This document shows, one piece after another, positions 35,630 through 44,758 of a stretch of DNA of 64,000 bases. The position numbers and the translations under genes are program-made. Under the pieces are notes generated by a model. It was not told the origin of the DNA. It searched no databases and worked only from the letters and a program-made list of their open reading frames with translations. Every line of letters begins with the position of its first letter. The first letter of the stretch is position 1. The stretch lies in contig NZ_SOEY01000028.1 in the NCBI RefSeq assembly GCF_004402535.1, positions 310,001 through 374,000 on the forward strand, given 5' to 3'. The DNA comes from Cryobacterium glaciale (lineage in GTDB: Bacteria > Actinomycetota > Actinomycetes > Actinomycetales > Microbacteriaceae).

Positions 35630-36286
35630 ATGACGACAACAGACCGTCCCATTCGCTTGGCCCTGGTTGATGACCACAGGATGCTCCTGGGTGCACTCAC
35701 CGAGTGGATCCGGAGCGCCGCTGATGACATCGAGATGGTAGCGGCGGTGACCACCTGGCCCGAACTGCTCACGCATCCCGAATTTCCGGTGGATGTCGTT
35801 CTGCTCGACCTCGATCTCAAAGACAACATCCCGGTGTCCCTGAAGATTTCCACGCTCAAGACGACCGGTGTGAAGACGGTGCTCATGAGCACCTATTCCG
35901 AACCGGCCCTCGTGCGCGAAGCCCTCGCGGCCGGCGCGCTTGGCTACCTCGTGAAGAGCGAAGAGGCGAGCATGATCGTCGACGCCATTCGCGCCGCGTA
36001 CAACGGCAAGTCGTACATCTCGGCTGAACTCGACTACGCGCTCAACTCCACCGAGAACGTCGAAGGCCCCCGCCTCAGCGCGCAGGAACGCCGGGTCATG
36101 GCGCTCTACGGTGCCGGCGAGCCGGTCAAGGCCGTCGCCTACCAACTCGGCATTTCCGAGGAAACCGCCAAGAGCTACCTCAAGCGCATTCGCGAGAAGT
36201 ACCGCCTCGCCGGGTACGACGTGGGAACCAAGGTCGCGCTGCGCAAGCGCGCCATCCACGACGGCATCCTGCTGCAGACGGACTGA
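35630..36286 (+). CDS. response regulator, NarL/FixJ (LuxR-type HTH)
   Basis: A 218-residue regulator. The receiver has acidic residues in LVDDHRM (13-15), the phosphorylation Asp in VVLLDLDL near 62, Thr/Ser in MSTYS near 91 and Lys in GYLVKS near 112. The C-terminal HTH (about 150-215) reads LSAQERRVMALYGAGEPV and SEETAKSYLKRIREKY, a LuxR-like fold with an unusually polar recognition helix. It ends the three-gene signalling unit. Target genes are unknown. Confidence 0.88.
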   Translation: MTTTDRPIRLALVDDHRMLLGALTEWIRSAADDIEMVAAVTTWPELLTHPEFPVDVVLLDLDLKDNIPVSLKISTLKTTGVKTVLMSTYSEPALVREALAAGALGYLVKSEEASMIVDAIRAAYNGKSYISAELDYALNSTENVEGPRLSAQERRVMALYGAGEPVKAVAYQLGISEETAKSYLKRIREKYRLAGYDVGTKVALRKRAIHDGILLQTD

Positions 36287-36298
36287 TCCACCTTCTGA

Positions 36299-36340
36299 AC
36301 GCTGACCGGCCCACATGGCGACATGCGGGCCGGTCAGCGT
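36299..36340. terminator. bidirectional terminator hairpin
   Basis: ACGCTGACCGGCCC and its exact complement make a 14-bp stem around a 14-base loop, between the converging response-regulator and MFS genes. Confidence 0.75.
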
Positions 36341-36343
36341 GCG

Positions 36344-37621
36344 TTAACGCGTGCGCACGACCGGGATCAGCTGGGTACCGTACGGAACGTGGTGGCCGGC
36401 GTGGCGGCGTCGCCGGTCGATGCTGAAGGTGAGCAGGGTCAGCAGCACGCCGATGACGCTCAGCGCCACACCGATCCAAACCGGGGCGAGATAGCCGAGC
36501 CCCGCGGCGATCGCGACGCCGCCGAGGGCAGCACCGAGCGCGTTCCCGACGTTGAGCGAGGAATGATTGAGCGCCGCGGCGAGCGATTGGCTCTCGTGGG
36601 CGACGTCCATCAGGCGCGCCTGAATGGTCGGTGAGAGAGCGGATGCCGCCGCACCGACCAGGAACATGCCCACCAGCAGCCCGGCCAGGAACTGCGCCGA
36701 CAGGCCGAGTGTGACGAGCGCGAGGATGAGCACGCCGAAGGCGATGTACATGGTTCGGCGCACGCTCCAGTCGGCCAGCGCTCCCCCGGCGAAGTTGCCG
36801 GCCGTCATGCCGAGGCCGACGACCACGAGGATGAGCGGTACCGCGGCGGCGGCTAGCCCGGTGATTTCGATCACGAGCGGCGCGACGTAGGTGTAGACGG
36901 CGAACAATCCGCCGAAGCCGATCGCGCCGATCGACAGGGTGATCCACACCTGCAGTTTGCGGAACGCGCGCAATTCGGCCCGCATGGTGGCCTTCGGATT
37001 GCCGGCCTGGAACGGCACGAACACGGCGACGGCGACGAAGGTGAGCGCGAAGATGGCGGCGACGACGAGGTAGGCGACGCGCCATCCGCTCACCTGGCCG
37101 ATCCAGGTGATCGTCGGCACCCCGATCACGTTGGAGATGGTCAGGCCGGAGAGCACGATGGCGATGCCGCGCGCTCGTTTGCCCGGTCCCATCAGGTGGG
37201 CTGCGACGAGCGATGCAATGCCGAAGTAGGCACCGTGCGGCAACCCGGCCACGAAGCGGGCGGCGAGCACGGTCTCAAAGGTGGGCAGCAGTGCCGAGGC
37301 GATCGTGCCGAGGGTGAACGCGGTCAGCAGGCCGAGCAGCAACTGTTTGCGCGGCCAGCGGGCAGCCGCTGCGGCGATGGTCGGCGCGCCGACGACGACG
37401 CCGAGAGCGTAGGCGGAAATGAGCCAGCCGGCCTGCGCGTTGGCGGCATCCGGGGCGCTCGCGTACAGGCCGGGCAGCAGGTCGGCGGCGAGGTTGGGCA
37501 GCAGGCCCATGGCGACGAATTCGGTCGCGCCGATGCCGAAGCCGCCGAGGGCGAGGGCGAGGAGGGCAAGACGAATACGGGTCGACGACAGCTGCGTCGA
37601 CCCGTCAGCAGTGAGGGGCAT
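36344..37621 (-). CDS. MFS transporter, DHA1 (AraJ/drug-exporter-like)
   Basis: A 425-residue protein with twelve predicted helices. FGIGATEFVAMGLLP in helix 1 is typical of the AraJ/YdhP DHA1 exporters, and WPRKQLLLG in the loop after helix 2 stands for the MFS signature. A long basic tail follows. Cargo is unknown; homologues export sugars, arabinose analogues or drugs. Single gene. Confidence 0.88.
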   Translation of the reverse strand: MPLTADGSTQLSSTRIRLALLALALGGFGIGATEFVAMGLLPNLAADLLPGLYASAPDAANAQAGWLISAYALGVVVGAPTIAAAAARWPRKQLLLGLLTAFTLGTIASALLPTFETVLAARFVAGLPHGAYFGIASLVAAHLMGPGKRARGIAIVLSGLTISNVIGVPTITWIGQVSGWRVAYLVVAAIFALTFVAVAVFVPFQAGNPKATMRAELRAFRKLQVWITLSIGAIGFGGLFAVYTYVAPLVIEITGLAAAAVPLILVVVGLGMTAGNFAGGALADWSVRRTMYIAFGVLILALVTLGLSAQFLAGLLVGMFLVGAAASALSPTIQARLMDVAHESQSLAAALNHSSLNVGNALGAALGGVAIAAGLGYLAPVWIGVALSVIGVLLTLLTFSIDRRRRHAGHHVPYGTQLIPVVRTR

Positions 37622-37659
37622 GCGTAAAGCCTAATCCCCGGCCTGCCCGCGCGGGAGAT

Positions 37660-37962
37660 CTACGTGTCGAGGGCGCTCTCCAGACGCTCGAGCTTGCCGG
37701 TCAGCTCCCCGGTGTGGCCGGGGCGGATGTCGGCCTTCAGCACGAGGGAAACTCGCGGTCCGAAAGCGCCTACCGCCTCGGTCGCCGCCTTGATGACGGC
37801 GAAGACTTCGTCCCAGTCGCCCTCGATGGTGGTGAACATGGAATCGGTGTGGTTGGGCAGGCCGGATTCGCGGACGACGCGCACCGCGGCGGCGACCGCG
37901 TCGTGCACGGAGCCCTGTGAGTCGGCGGCGACGGACGGTGCGACAGAGAATGCTACGAGCAT
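37660..37962 (-). CDS. MTH1187/YkoF-type thiamine-binding protein
   Basis: A 100-residue protein of the DUF77 family, with a ferredoxin-like fold known to bind thiamine-like ligands in the cytoplasm. VAFSVAP at the start and NHTDSMFTTIEGDWDEVFAVI in the middle are typical. ATG at 37962 with GGGAGTC upstream; the longer frame runs into the ATPase gene. It lies 10 bases after the P-type ATPase gene and so may be co-transcribed. Confidence 0.82.
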   Translation of the reverse strand: MLVAFSVAPSVAADSQGSVHDAVAAAVRVVRESGLPNHTDSMFTTIEGDWDEVFAVIKAATEAVGAFGPRVSLVLKADIRPGHTGELTGKLERLESALDT

Positions 37963-37972
37963 GGGTGACTCC

Positions 37973-40801
37973 CTAATTGTGGTTTGAGCTGGACGGGGAC
38001 AGGTTCTCTGCAGCGGGGCGCAGCCGGCGTCGGCCGGACGCCCGAACGATGGCTTTACCGGCTTCTTCGACCCAGAGGGCCGACGACCCGACCAGTACGG
38101 CCACACCCCACTGCGGCGCGGTGAGCCCGGTGGTGTCGAAGAGGCCCTGCAGCAGGTCGATCTGCACCACGCAGACCTGCAGCACGATGACAGCGACCAG
38201 TGCGACCCAGATGCTCCGGTTCGTCAAGGTCTGGGCGGAGAAGACGGAGTGGGTGTCGGACCGCACGTTGAGCAGATTGAACACCTGGTAGAACACGAAC
38301 GTGGTGAACGCCAGGGTAGTGGCGAAGGCCGGGTCGGTGGCGCTGTCTGGGAACACCACCGGAGCCAGGGTCAGCACGACGAGGGTGCCGGCGGCCATGA
38401 CGAGACCGAGCCCGAGGATCCGGACGAGTCGGGCCCGGGTCAGCAGCCGTTCATTCGCCGGGCGAGGCTGTTGCTTCATCGTGCCCGGCTCGGCCGGATC
38501 CACGCCGAGGGCCAGGGCGGGCGGGCCGTCCATGATGATGTTGACCCAGAGGATCTGCAGGGCGGTGAACGGCGCACCGCCGGCCAGCCCGGTGACGCCA
38601 GCAACCAGGAAGATGAGCACGAACCCCCAGGCCGTGGTGAGCTGGAACCTCACGAACTTCAGGATGTTGGCATAGATGCCGCGGCCTTCCCTGACCGCGG
38701 CCACGATGGTGGCGAAGTTGTCGTCGGTGAGGATCATGTTCGCTGCGCCCTTGGACACATCCGTACCGGTGATGCCCATGGCTATCCCGATGTCAGCCTG
38801 CTTCAGGGCTGGGGCATCGTTGACGCCGTCCCCGGTCATGGCCACGACATTTCCCCCTTTTTGCAAAGCCTTGACCATTCGTATCTTGTGCGCGGGAGTG
38901 ACCCGGGCCAGCACCCCGTACCCGGCAGCCCGTCTGCTGAGCTCGCCGTCGTCCAGTTCGTCGAGGTCGAGGCCAGACGCGGCGTCACCCGGGATGCCCA
39001 AATCCTTCGCTATGGCCGAAGCGGTGACCAGGTGGTCGCCCGTGATCATGTGCACTTTGATGCCGGCTCCGCGCGCCTCGGCGATGGCCTGGGCAGCTTC
39101 AGCACGGGCCGGATCGACGATTCCGACGATCGCGTAGATCGTCAAACCGGTGACGAGCGCCTGCAACGATTTCTCGTCGTCCGGGAGGACCGTGTGCAGT
39201 TTCCGCCCGGCGATCATGAGTGTGCGCAGGCCGTCGCCGGCCAGTTCCTGGATGGCCTCGTGGATACCGCGGCGATGCTCGTCGGTGATCGGGCGGATGC
39301 CGTCCGCGGTGAGTACCGAGTCGGTCAGCCGCATCAAAGCGACCGGGGCTCCCTTGGCCAGGCACCGGTAGCCGGTGACCGGCGCGGGCAGGTTCGCATC
39401 CGTCGTGGCCGCCGCCAGCCTGTGGAAGGTGGCCATGTACTTGTATTCCGCGTCGAAGGGGATCTCCGCTACGCGCGGGTGATCTCGCCGGGCTTCGGCG
39501 ACATCGAGACCGCCCTTCTCGGCCAGCACGGCCAGCGCGCCCTCCGTCGGATCTCCCACCAGGCGACCGTCACCGATGACGGCATCATTGCACAGCGCCA
39601 TTGTCAGGAGCGCCTCGGTCAAGTCGGGCAGAGGCACGTTGTCCGGGATCAGGATCTCCCCGTCCGTTGAGTAGCCCATGCCGGTGACCTGAAAGTCGTG
39701 TCCATGAATGTGCAGGCGGTGTGCCGTCATCTCGTTCATGGTCAGCGTGCCGGTCTTGTCCGTGGCGATGTGGGTGACGCTGCCGAGGGTTTCGACGGCC
39801 GAGAGCTGCTTGAGGATGGCCCCCCGGCCGGCCAGCCGCGCGGCACCCATAGCCAGTGTGAAGGCGACGACCGCCGTGAGCCCCTCCGGGATGGTCGCCA
39901 CGGCCAGCGACACCGAGGTGATCAGCAGGTCGGACCACGATTGCCCGCGCAGCAGTCCCAGGACGAAAACGACCGCGACCACGCTCAGGGCCACCAGGGT
40001 CAGCATCCGGGCCAACTGATCGATCCTTCGTTGCAGCGGGGTGCGTTCGCTTCTCACCCCACTGATCAACGCCGCAATGGCGCCGACCTCCGTGCGCATG
40101 CCGGTCGCGGTGACGATCATGGTCGCCCGGCCACGGGTGACTTCGGTATTCATGAAGAGCATGTTGTCGCGGTCACCGAGCGGCAGGTTGCCGGCCGCGA
40201 GCGGATGCGTCGACTTGCCGACGGGTTCGGATTCTCCGGTCAGCGTGGCCTCGGCCACCTGCAGCCGCGATTCTTCCACGATTCGGCCGTCGGCCGGAAT
40301 GGAGTCTCCGGCATCGAGCAGAACGATGTCGCCGGGCACCAGAGCGCTCCGGGGAACCTCCTGCTCGATGCCGTTCCGGCGAACCACCGCCGTGCCCGCC
40401 GACATGGTTCGCAGCGCCTGGAGGCTGTTTTCGGCCCGTCGTTCCTGCAGGTAGTTCAGGGCCGTGTTGAGGATGATCACGGCCAGGATGACAACGGGCG
40501 TCTCCCATTCCCGTGAGACGACGGCGCTCACCACCGCGGCGATCACCAGCACAAGCGTCATTTTCTCCGCCAGCAGGCGGATGATCTTGCGCCAGACCGG
40601 CACCCGAGCCGGCTCGGCGAGCAGATTGGGCCCGTGTTCCTGCTGTCGGGCCTCGACCGACGCGGAGGGCAGACCGGTGGCGGGATCGACGTCCAATCGT
40701 GTGGAAACGACCGTGGCCGGGAGGGTGTGCCACGCCTCGAGTGGGGCTGCGGGCTCGGAGCCGGCACCGGTGGCTGGCGTCGGGCGCAATCCGGCACTCA
40801 T
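37973..40801 (-). CDS. cation-transporting P-type ATPase, type IIA (Ca2+-like)
   Basis: A 942-residue P-type pump. It has the actuator TGES (188-191), helix 4 TIPEGLTA (303-310), phosphorylated Asp348 in DKTGTLT, MTGDGVNDAP near 700, and a ten-helix layout with a C-terminal cation ATPase block. PEGL in helix 4 and the cation-ATPase N-terminal domain fit Ca2+ or Mn2+ transporters of the PMR1/SERCA group. ATG at 40801 shares one base with the stop of the upstream mannosyltransferase gene (TGATG). The exact ion is uncertain. Confidence 0.9.
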   Translation of the reverse strand: MSAGLRPTPATGAGSEPAAPLEAWHTLPATVVSTRLDVDPATGLPSASVEARQQEHGPNLLAEPARVPVWRKIIRLLAEKMTLVLVIAAVVSAVVSREWETPVVILAVIILNTALNYLQERRAENSLQALRTMSAGTAVVRRNGIEQEVPRSALVPGDIVLLDAGDSIPADGRIVEESRLQVAEATLTGESEPVGKSTHPLAAGNLPLGDRDNMLFMNTEVTRGRATMIVTATGMRTEVGAIAALISGVRSERTPLQRRIDQLARMLTLVALSVVAVVFVLGLLRGQSWSDLLITSVSLAVATIPEGLTAVVAFTLAMGAARLAGRGAILKQLSAVETLGSVTHIATDKTGTLTMNEMTAHRLHIHGHDFQVTGMGYSTDGEILIPDNVPLPDLTEALLTMALCNDAVIGDGRLVGDPTEGALAVLAEKGGLDVAEARRDHPRVAEIPFDAEYKYMATFHRLAAATTDANLPAPVTGYRCLAKGAPVALMRLTDSVLTADGIRPITDEHRRGIHEAIQELAGDGLRTLMIAGRKLHTVLPDDEKSLQALVTGLTIYAIVGIVDPARAEAAQAIAEARGAGIKVHMITGDHLVTASAIAKDLGIPGDAASGLDLDELDDGELSRRAAGYGVLARVTPAHKIRMVKALQKGGNVVAMTGDGVNDAPALKQADIGIAMGITGTDVSKGAANMILTDDNFATIVAAVREGRGIYANILKFVRFQLTTAWGFVLIFLVAGVTGLAGGAPFTALQILWVNIIMDGPPALALGVDPAEPGTMKQQPRPANERLLTRARLVRILGLGLVMAAGTLVVLTLAPVVFPDSATDPAFATTLAFTTFVFYQVFNLLNVRSDTHSVFSAQTLTNRSIWVALVAVIVLQVCVVQIDLLQGLFDTTGLTAPQWGVAVLVGSSALWVEEAGKAIVRASGRRRLRPAAENLSPSSSNHN

Positions 40802-42036
40802 CAGAACGCTCCTGCAGTCGGTCGGTACAGTGCCCGGAGCGCCCAGCCGAGCAGCACGAACTCGAGCAGGTTGCGCACGGTCAGCACGAGCACCATCAGC
40901 GGGTGGGCCACGATCACCCAGTCGTACAGGGAGGGATAGACCACCTGGGTGAGCACGGCGAGCGCGAGGCCGAGCAGCGCCGGGGTGCGCCAGGAGCGGC
41001 CGTTCAGAACGAGTCCAAGGATGATCGGGGCGGCCAGCCAGCTGATGAACTGCGGCGAACCGACCTTGTTGAATGCGATCAGGGTCAGAGTCAGGGCGAG
41101 GGCCAGGGGCGGCACGACCGCCAGTGCGCCGGCTCCCCGGCGTTGGGCCCGCAGGCCGAGCAGCAGCACGCTCGCGGCGGCGAGCGCCAGCAGCGGGGTC
41201 ATCGCGGCGCTCACGGCGGTGACGCCCGCGCCGGCCACCTGAAAGGTGAGGATCTGCTGGTCGTAGTAGATGAAGCTGCCCGGCACGCCGAGGGCGGCCT
41301 GCCAGAGCCAGGGAACGGCGATGGGTGATTCGATCTGGATCCCCCGCCCCGCCTGCTCGGCCACGAAACTCAGCACGTGCAGGCCGCTGCCCCGGCTCAG
41401 GCTGAGCAACGCGGCCACCCCGATCACCGTCGCGGTGACCACGGCGGCGAGCAGGAGCATCCGCCAGCGCAGTTTCGAGGCGACGAACAGGGCGGCGAGG
41501 GCAGCGACCGGCCAGATCTTGATCCAGGTGGCGATCGTGAGCAGCACCGTGCCCCAGAGCGGGCGGCGGCTCAGCCAGAGCAGGGCGACGATACAGAGCG
41601 GGACGGTGACCGCGTCGATGCGCAGCAGCGCTACGGGTCCGAGCAGCGCCAGGAAGGCGAGCCACCACCAGGCCGCCGTTCGGTACGAGCGCGCAAGTAC
41701 CCAGAATGCCCCGGCGTTCAGCCCGGTCACGAGCGCGAACCAGGTTGCGAGGTAGGCCGGGCCGCCGAGGGCGAGTGCGCCCAGAATCGGCAGGAGGGCG
41801 AGCACCGGGTAGACGAAATTCTCGGTGATTCCCACGATGCTGCCGGCGGCCGCGTTCTCGGCCCAGCCGCGGTAGACGACCTCGACGTCGCCGAACGGGT
41901 ACCCCGGACCGAACAGGGCCAGCAGGATCAGCAACAGGTGCACGATCGCGAAAGCCGACCACAGCGCGGCGAGCGGATGCCGCGGCGCCGGCCGCGCAGG
42001 CCGGGTCACGGCCCTGCTCTCATCGTGAATGTGCAC
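40801..42036 (-). CDS. GT87-type (DUF2029) membrane glycosyltransferase
   Basis: A 411-residue integral membrane protein with about eleven helices. The first loop carries YPFGDVEVVY, the acidic Asp/Glu motif of GT-C polyprenyl-phosphate-mannose-dependent transferases such as PimE and AftC relatives. It would add mannose or arabinose to a lipid-linked glycan on the outer face of the membrane. GTG start at 42036 (VHIHDES) is chosen because the longer frame lies inside nnrD. It is coupled to the P-type ATPase gene by TGATG overlap. Confidence 0.8.
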   Translation of the reverse strand: MHIHDESRAVTRPARPAPRHPLAALWSAFAIVHLLLILLALFGPGYPFGDVEVVYRGWAENAAAGSIVGITENFVYPVLALLPILGALALGGPAYLATWFALVTGLNAGAFWVLARSYRTAAWWWLAFLALLGPVALLRIDAVTVPLCIVALLWLSRRPLWGTVLLTIATWIKIWPVAALAALFVASKLRWRMLLLAAVVTATVIGVAALLSLSRGSGLHVLSFVAEQAGRGIQIESPIAVPWLWQAALGVPGSFIYYDQQILTFQVAGAGVTAVSAAMTPLLALAAASVLLLGLRAQRRGAGALAVVPPLALALTLTLIAFNKVGSPQFISWLAAPIILGLVLNGRSWRTPALLGLALAVLTQVVYPSLYDWVIVAHPLMVLVLTVRNLLEFVLLGWALRALYRPTAGAF

Positions 42037-42074
42037 GCTTTTACCTTTGCACAACCGGCCGCGTCGTGTTCCGT

Positions 42075-42950
42075 TTAGCGGGTCGGGCGGGGCCCCGGAT
42101 CGACACCGTGATCGAGAAGAGCGGCGACGGCCCGCGGCACGGCATCCGCCAGGTCCAGCGCCGCGATCGGACCGCCGGCCGAGGCCAGATTCGCGGCGTC
42201 GGCGTGCAGGAGCGCGGCGGTGGCGGCGAGAGGGGCGAGGGAGGCGGCATCCGTTTCGAGCTGGTCGGAATGGGTGGCCAGGAGCGCGCCGAGGATGCCG
42301 CCGAGCACGTCGCCCGACCCGGCCGTGGCCAGCCACGCCGGCCCGGTCGACACGGTCAGGCGAGCGCCCGACGGTGAAGCGATGTGGGTGACGGCGCCCT
42401 TCAGCAGCACCGTCACGTCGAACAGGCGGGCAGCGCGAATAGCCCACTCCCCCGGGTTGGCGGCAATCTGCGAGGCGGAGCCCGGCTTGGCCTCGCCCTC
42501 GAGCATCGCGGCGAGTTCCCCGGCGTGCGGGGTGATCACGGTCGGGCCGATCGCGCGCGACACGAGGTCGAGGGCGCCGGCGTCAATGACGGTGGGCAGG
42601 CCCTCGGCGAGGGCTTCCTCGAGGGCGGAGGTGACGGCATCCGTTCTGGTGGTGGAGTTGATGCCGGAGCCCAGCAGCCAGGCCTGCACCCGGCCGGGCA
42701 CGGTCACGATCTCGGGGCGGCGCTGCAGCACGAGGGTGGCGGCGCGGCGCGGGCCGAGGTAGCGCACCATGCCGAGGCCGGTGCGCACGGCCGCGTCCAC
42801 GCCGAGCACGGCCGCGCCCGGGTAGTCCTTGGAACCGGTGCGTACGCCGAGCACGCCGCGCGAGTACTTGTCGTCGCCGGCCTGGGGCCGGGAGATCCAG
42901 TCGCGGGCCTGTTCGGCCTCCCATTCGAGCCAGCCGCGCGGTTTCACCAT
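42075..42950 (-). CDS. nnrD: ADP-dependent NAD(P)H-hydrate dehydratase
   Basis: A 291-residue ribokinase-like repair enzyme that turns damaged NAD(P)HX back to NAD(P)H. GSGIN near 96, TPHAGELAAML near 140 and TAGSGDVLGGILGAL near 228 are the ADP and substrate motifs. There is no fused epimerase domain (NnrE), unlike many bacterial forms. Start at 42950 (MVKPRGW); the frame to 43031 has no ribosome site. It stands 38 bases before the mannosyltransferase start. Confidence 0.9.
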   Translation of the reverse strand: MVKPRGWLEWEAEQARDWISRPQAGDDKYSRGVLGVRTGSKDYPGAAVLGVDAAVRTGLGMVRYLGPRRAATLVLQRRPEIVTVPGRVQAWLLGSGINSTTRTDAVTSALEEALAEGLPTVIDAGALDLVSRAIGPTVITPHAGELAAMLEGEAKPGSASQIAANPGEWAIRAARLFDVTVLLKGAVTHIASPSGARLTVSTGPAWLATAGSGDVLGGILGALLATHSDQLETDAASLAPLAATAALLHADAANLASAGGPIAALDLADAVPRAVAALLDHGVDPGPRPTR

Positions 42951-43098
42951 GCTTCCACGATAGGTCGTTTCCGATCGGCGCGCGGTGCCGCTTCCGACTT
43001 GTGCGAGTGCGCCGGCTGGGCGCGCCGACATTCGCGACCGCGCCCGATATCGGTGCGCGCTACGGTAACTCGGTAGCGGCCACCCAGGTCGGGCGCGC

Positions 43099-43563
43099 TC
43101 ATCCGCTCAACGTGTCGCGGCCGGGTCGGTCGCTGACCGTTGAGTTCGCGGTCCCTTCACGCTCGCGCGCCTCGGCGTGGCCGAAGGCGACGTTCTGCGA
43201 CACACAGATGATGTTGCCCTCGGTGTCCTTGAACCACGCCGCACGATCCTCGTTGGTCATCGCGATGCCGTTCTCGGTCTTCAATCCCGGAAAATCGTAT
43301 TCCTCGAACGTGACGCCCCGTCCGCGCAGCACGGCGACCTCAGCGTCGATGTCGTCGGTGTCGAACCCGATCGCGGTGTTGGCCGCTGTGCCGGCGTTGT
43401 CGGTCTCGTAGACCATGATGGCGGCGCCCTTCGGGGTGCGGTAGAGCAGCCCTTCCACGCGTTCCTCGACGGGTTCCATGCCGAGCACGTCCTTGTAGAA
43501 GCGCCGGGCGCGTGCCAGGTTACGTGCGGGAAGCACGGAGTAGGTTTCCAATTGACTTAACAT
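43099..43563 (-). CDS. VOC/glyoxalase-fold protein
   Basis: A 154-residue single-domain vicinal-oxygen-chelate protein. ARRFYKDVLGMEPVEE near 20-35 and KDTEGNIICVSQN near 120 are the usual beta-alpha-beta repeats. It lacks a specific lead: glyoxalase, bleomycin-binding and dioxygenase-like members look alike at this level. The start is ATG 43563 or 43569; AAAGGGA precedes both. The long charged tail is an addition. Confidence 0.82.
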   Translation of the reverse strand: MLSQLETYSVLPARNLARARRFYKDVLGMEPVEERVEGLLYRTPKGAAIMVYETDNAGTAANTAIGFDTDDIDAEVAVLRGRGVTFEEYDFPGLKTENGIAMTNEDRAAWFKDTEGNIICVSQNVAFGHAEAREREGTANSTVSDRPGRDTLSG

Positions 43564-43687
43564 GAGCATTCCCTTTCTGCACCGAATGTGCATTTTTCAG
43601 GGAACATTTTACGCCCGTGTCGGCGCCTTGGCGAGGAGGGGGCGACATCCGCACGTCGCCGGCGCGAGAGCGTGCAGGCGGACAAGG

Positions 43688-44758
43688 CTACTCGCGACGG
43701 GTAGCATCCTGCACTTCGCCGACGAGCTCCTCGATGATGTCCTCGAGAAAGAGCACCCCGGTGGTCTCGCCCTCGGCGGTGAACGACCGGGCCAGGTGCG
43801 CACCCGAGCGACGCATGGTGGCGAGGGCATCTTCGAGGTCGGTATCTTCGAAGATCGAGATCAAGGCACGGATGCGCTTGGCCGGGATCCGACCCGCGTA
43901 ACTGTCCGGCGCAACCAGCGTTGCAGCGCCGGCCGATGCGACATCAAGGTCGAGCACATCCTTCAGGTGCACGTACCCGGCGAGGTACCCTTCGGCGTCG
44001 GCGAGGACGTAGCGCGAGAACCCGTGGCGGGTCACGGCCTTCTCGACATCGGCTGGCGTGGCCGACTCCGGCAGGCTGACCAGCTTGCCGAGGCTCACAG
44101 CCACGTCCCGCACCTTGAGGTTGGTGAACTCGAACGCAGCGCTGAGGGCGCCGGTTCCGTCGCTCAGCACGCCCTCCCGGGTGGACTGGGTGACGATCGT
44201 GGCGACCTCATCGAGCGTATAGGCGCTCGTCGCCTCGTTCTTCGGCTGCACTCCAAACAGGCGGAGCACGCCGTTGGCGCAGGCGTTGAGGGTGACGATG
44301 AGCGGTTTGAAGACGCGGGCGACGAACACGAGGGGCGGCGCGAGCAGCAGCACAGCGCGGTCCGGCACCGAGAACGACAGGTTCTTCGGCACCATTTCAC
44401 CGAACACGACGTGCAGGTACGAGACCAGCAGCAGCGCGACGATGAATGCGATGATGCCGATCACGCCGTCAGGAAGGCCGGTCAGCCCGAGCGGAACCTC
44501 GAGCAGGTGGTGGATCGCCGGCTCGGAGACATTCAGAATGAGCAGCGAGCACACCGTGATACCCAGCTGGGAGGTCGCCAGCATGAGCGTCGCGTGTTCC
44601 ATTGCCCACAGCGCGGTCTTGGCGCTGCGTTTTCCGGCTTCGGCGAGCGGTTCGATCTGGGAGCGTCGGGCCGAGATGACGGCGAATTCCGCCCCGACGA
44701 AGAAAGCGTTGGCGGCGAGGAGCACGACCAACCAGGCAAGTCCGGCCCAGTCGCTCAT
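43688..44758 (-). CDS. CNNM-type membrane protein with CBS domains (hemolysin C family), shorter paralogue
   Basis: A 356-residue protein: DUF21/CNNM transmembrane domain with four helices (about 1-150, including FGEMVPKNL) and a CBS pair (about 200-335) ending LFLEDIIEELVGEV. It lacks the C-terminal CorC/HlyC domain found in its upstream neighbour. Family members move or sense magnesium. ATG overlaps the stop of the neighbour by 4 bases, so the paralogues are made together and may form a heteromer. Confidence 0.88.
   Translation of the reverse strand: MSDWAGLAWLVVLLAANAFFVGAEFAVISARRSQIEPLAEAGKRSAKTALWAMEHATLMLATSQLGITVCSLLILNVSEPAIHHLLEVPLGLTGLPDGVIGIIAFIVALLLVSYLHVVFGEMVPKNLSFSVPDRAVLLLAPPLVFVARVFKPLIVTLNACANGVLRLFGVQPKNEATSAYTLDEVATIVTQSTREGVLSDGTGALSAAFEFTNLKVRDVAVSLGKLVSLPESATPADVEKAVTRHGFSRYVLADAEGYLAGYVHLKDVLDLDVASAGAATLVAPDSYAGRIPAKRIRALISIFEDTDLEDALATMRRSGAHLARSFTAEGETTGVLFLEDIIEELVGEVQDATRRE

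Noticed and set aside
37973-41962. Single 1329-residue P-type ATPase frame, suggesting a fusion
   Set aside because: The first 387 residues are an out-of-frame reading of the mannosyltransferase gene; the ATPase has a good start at 40801 in a TGATG overlap. The same holds for 21075-22364 (prpB read into prpD) and 10703-12370 (katA read into the Fur gene).
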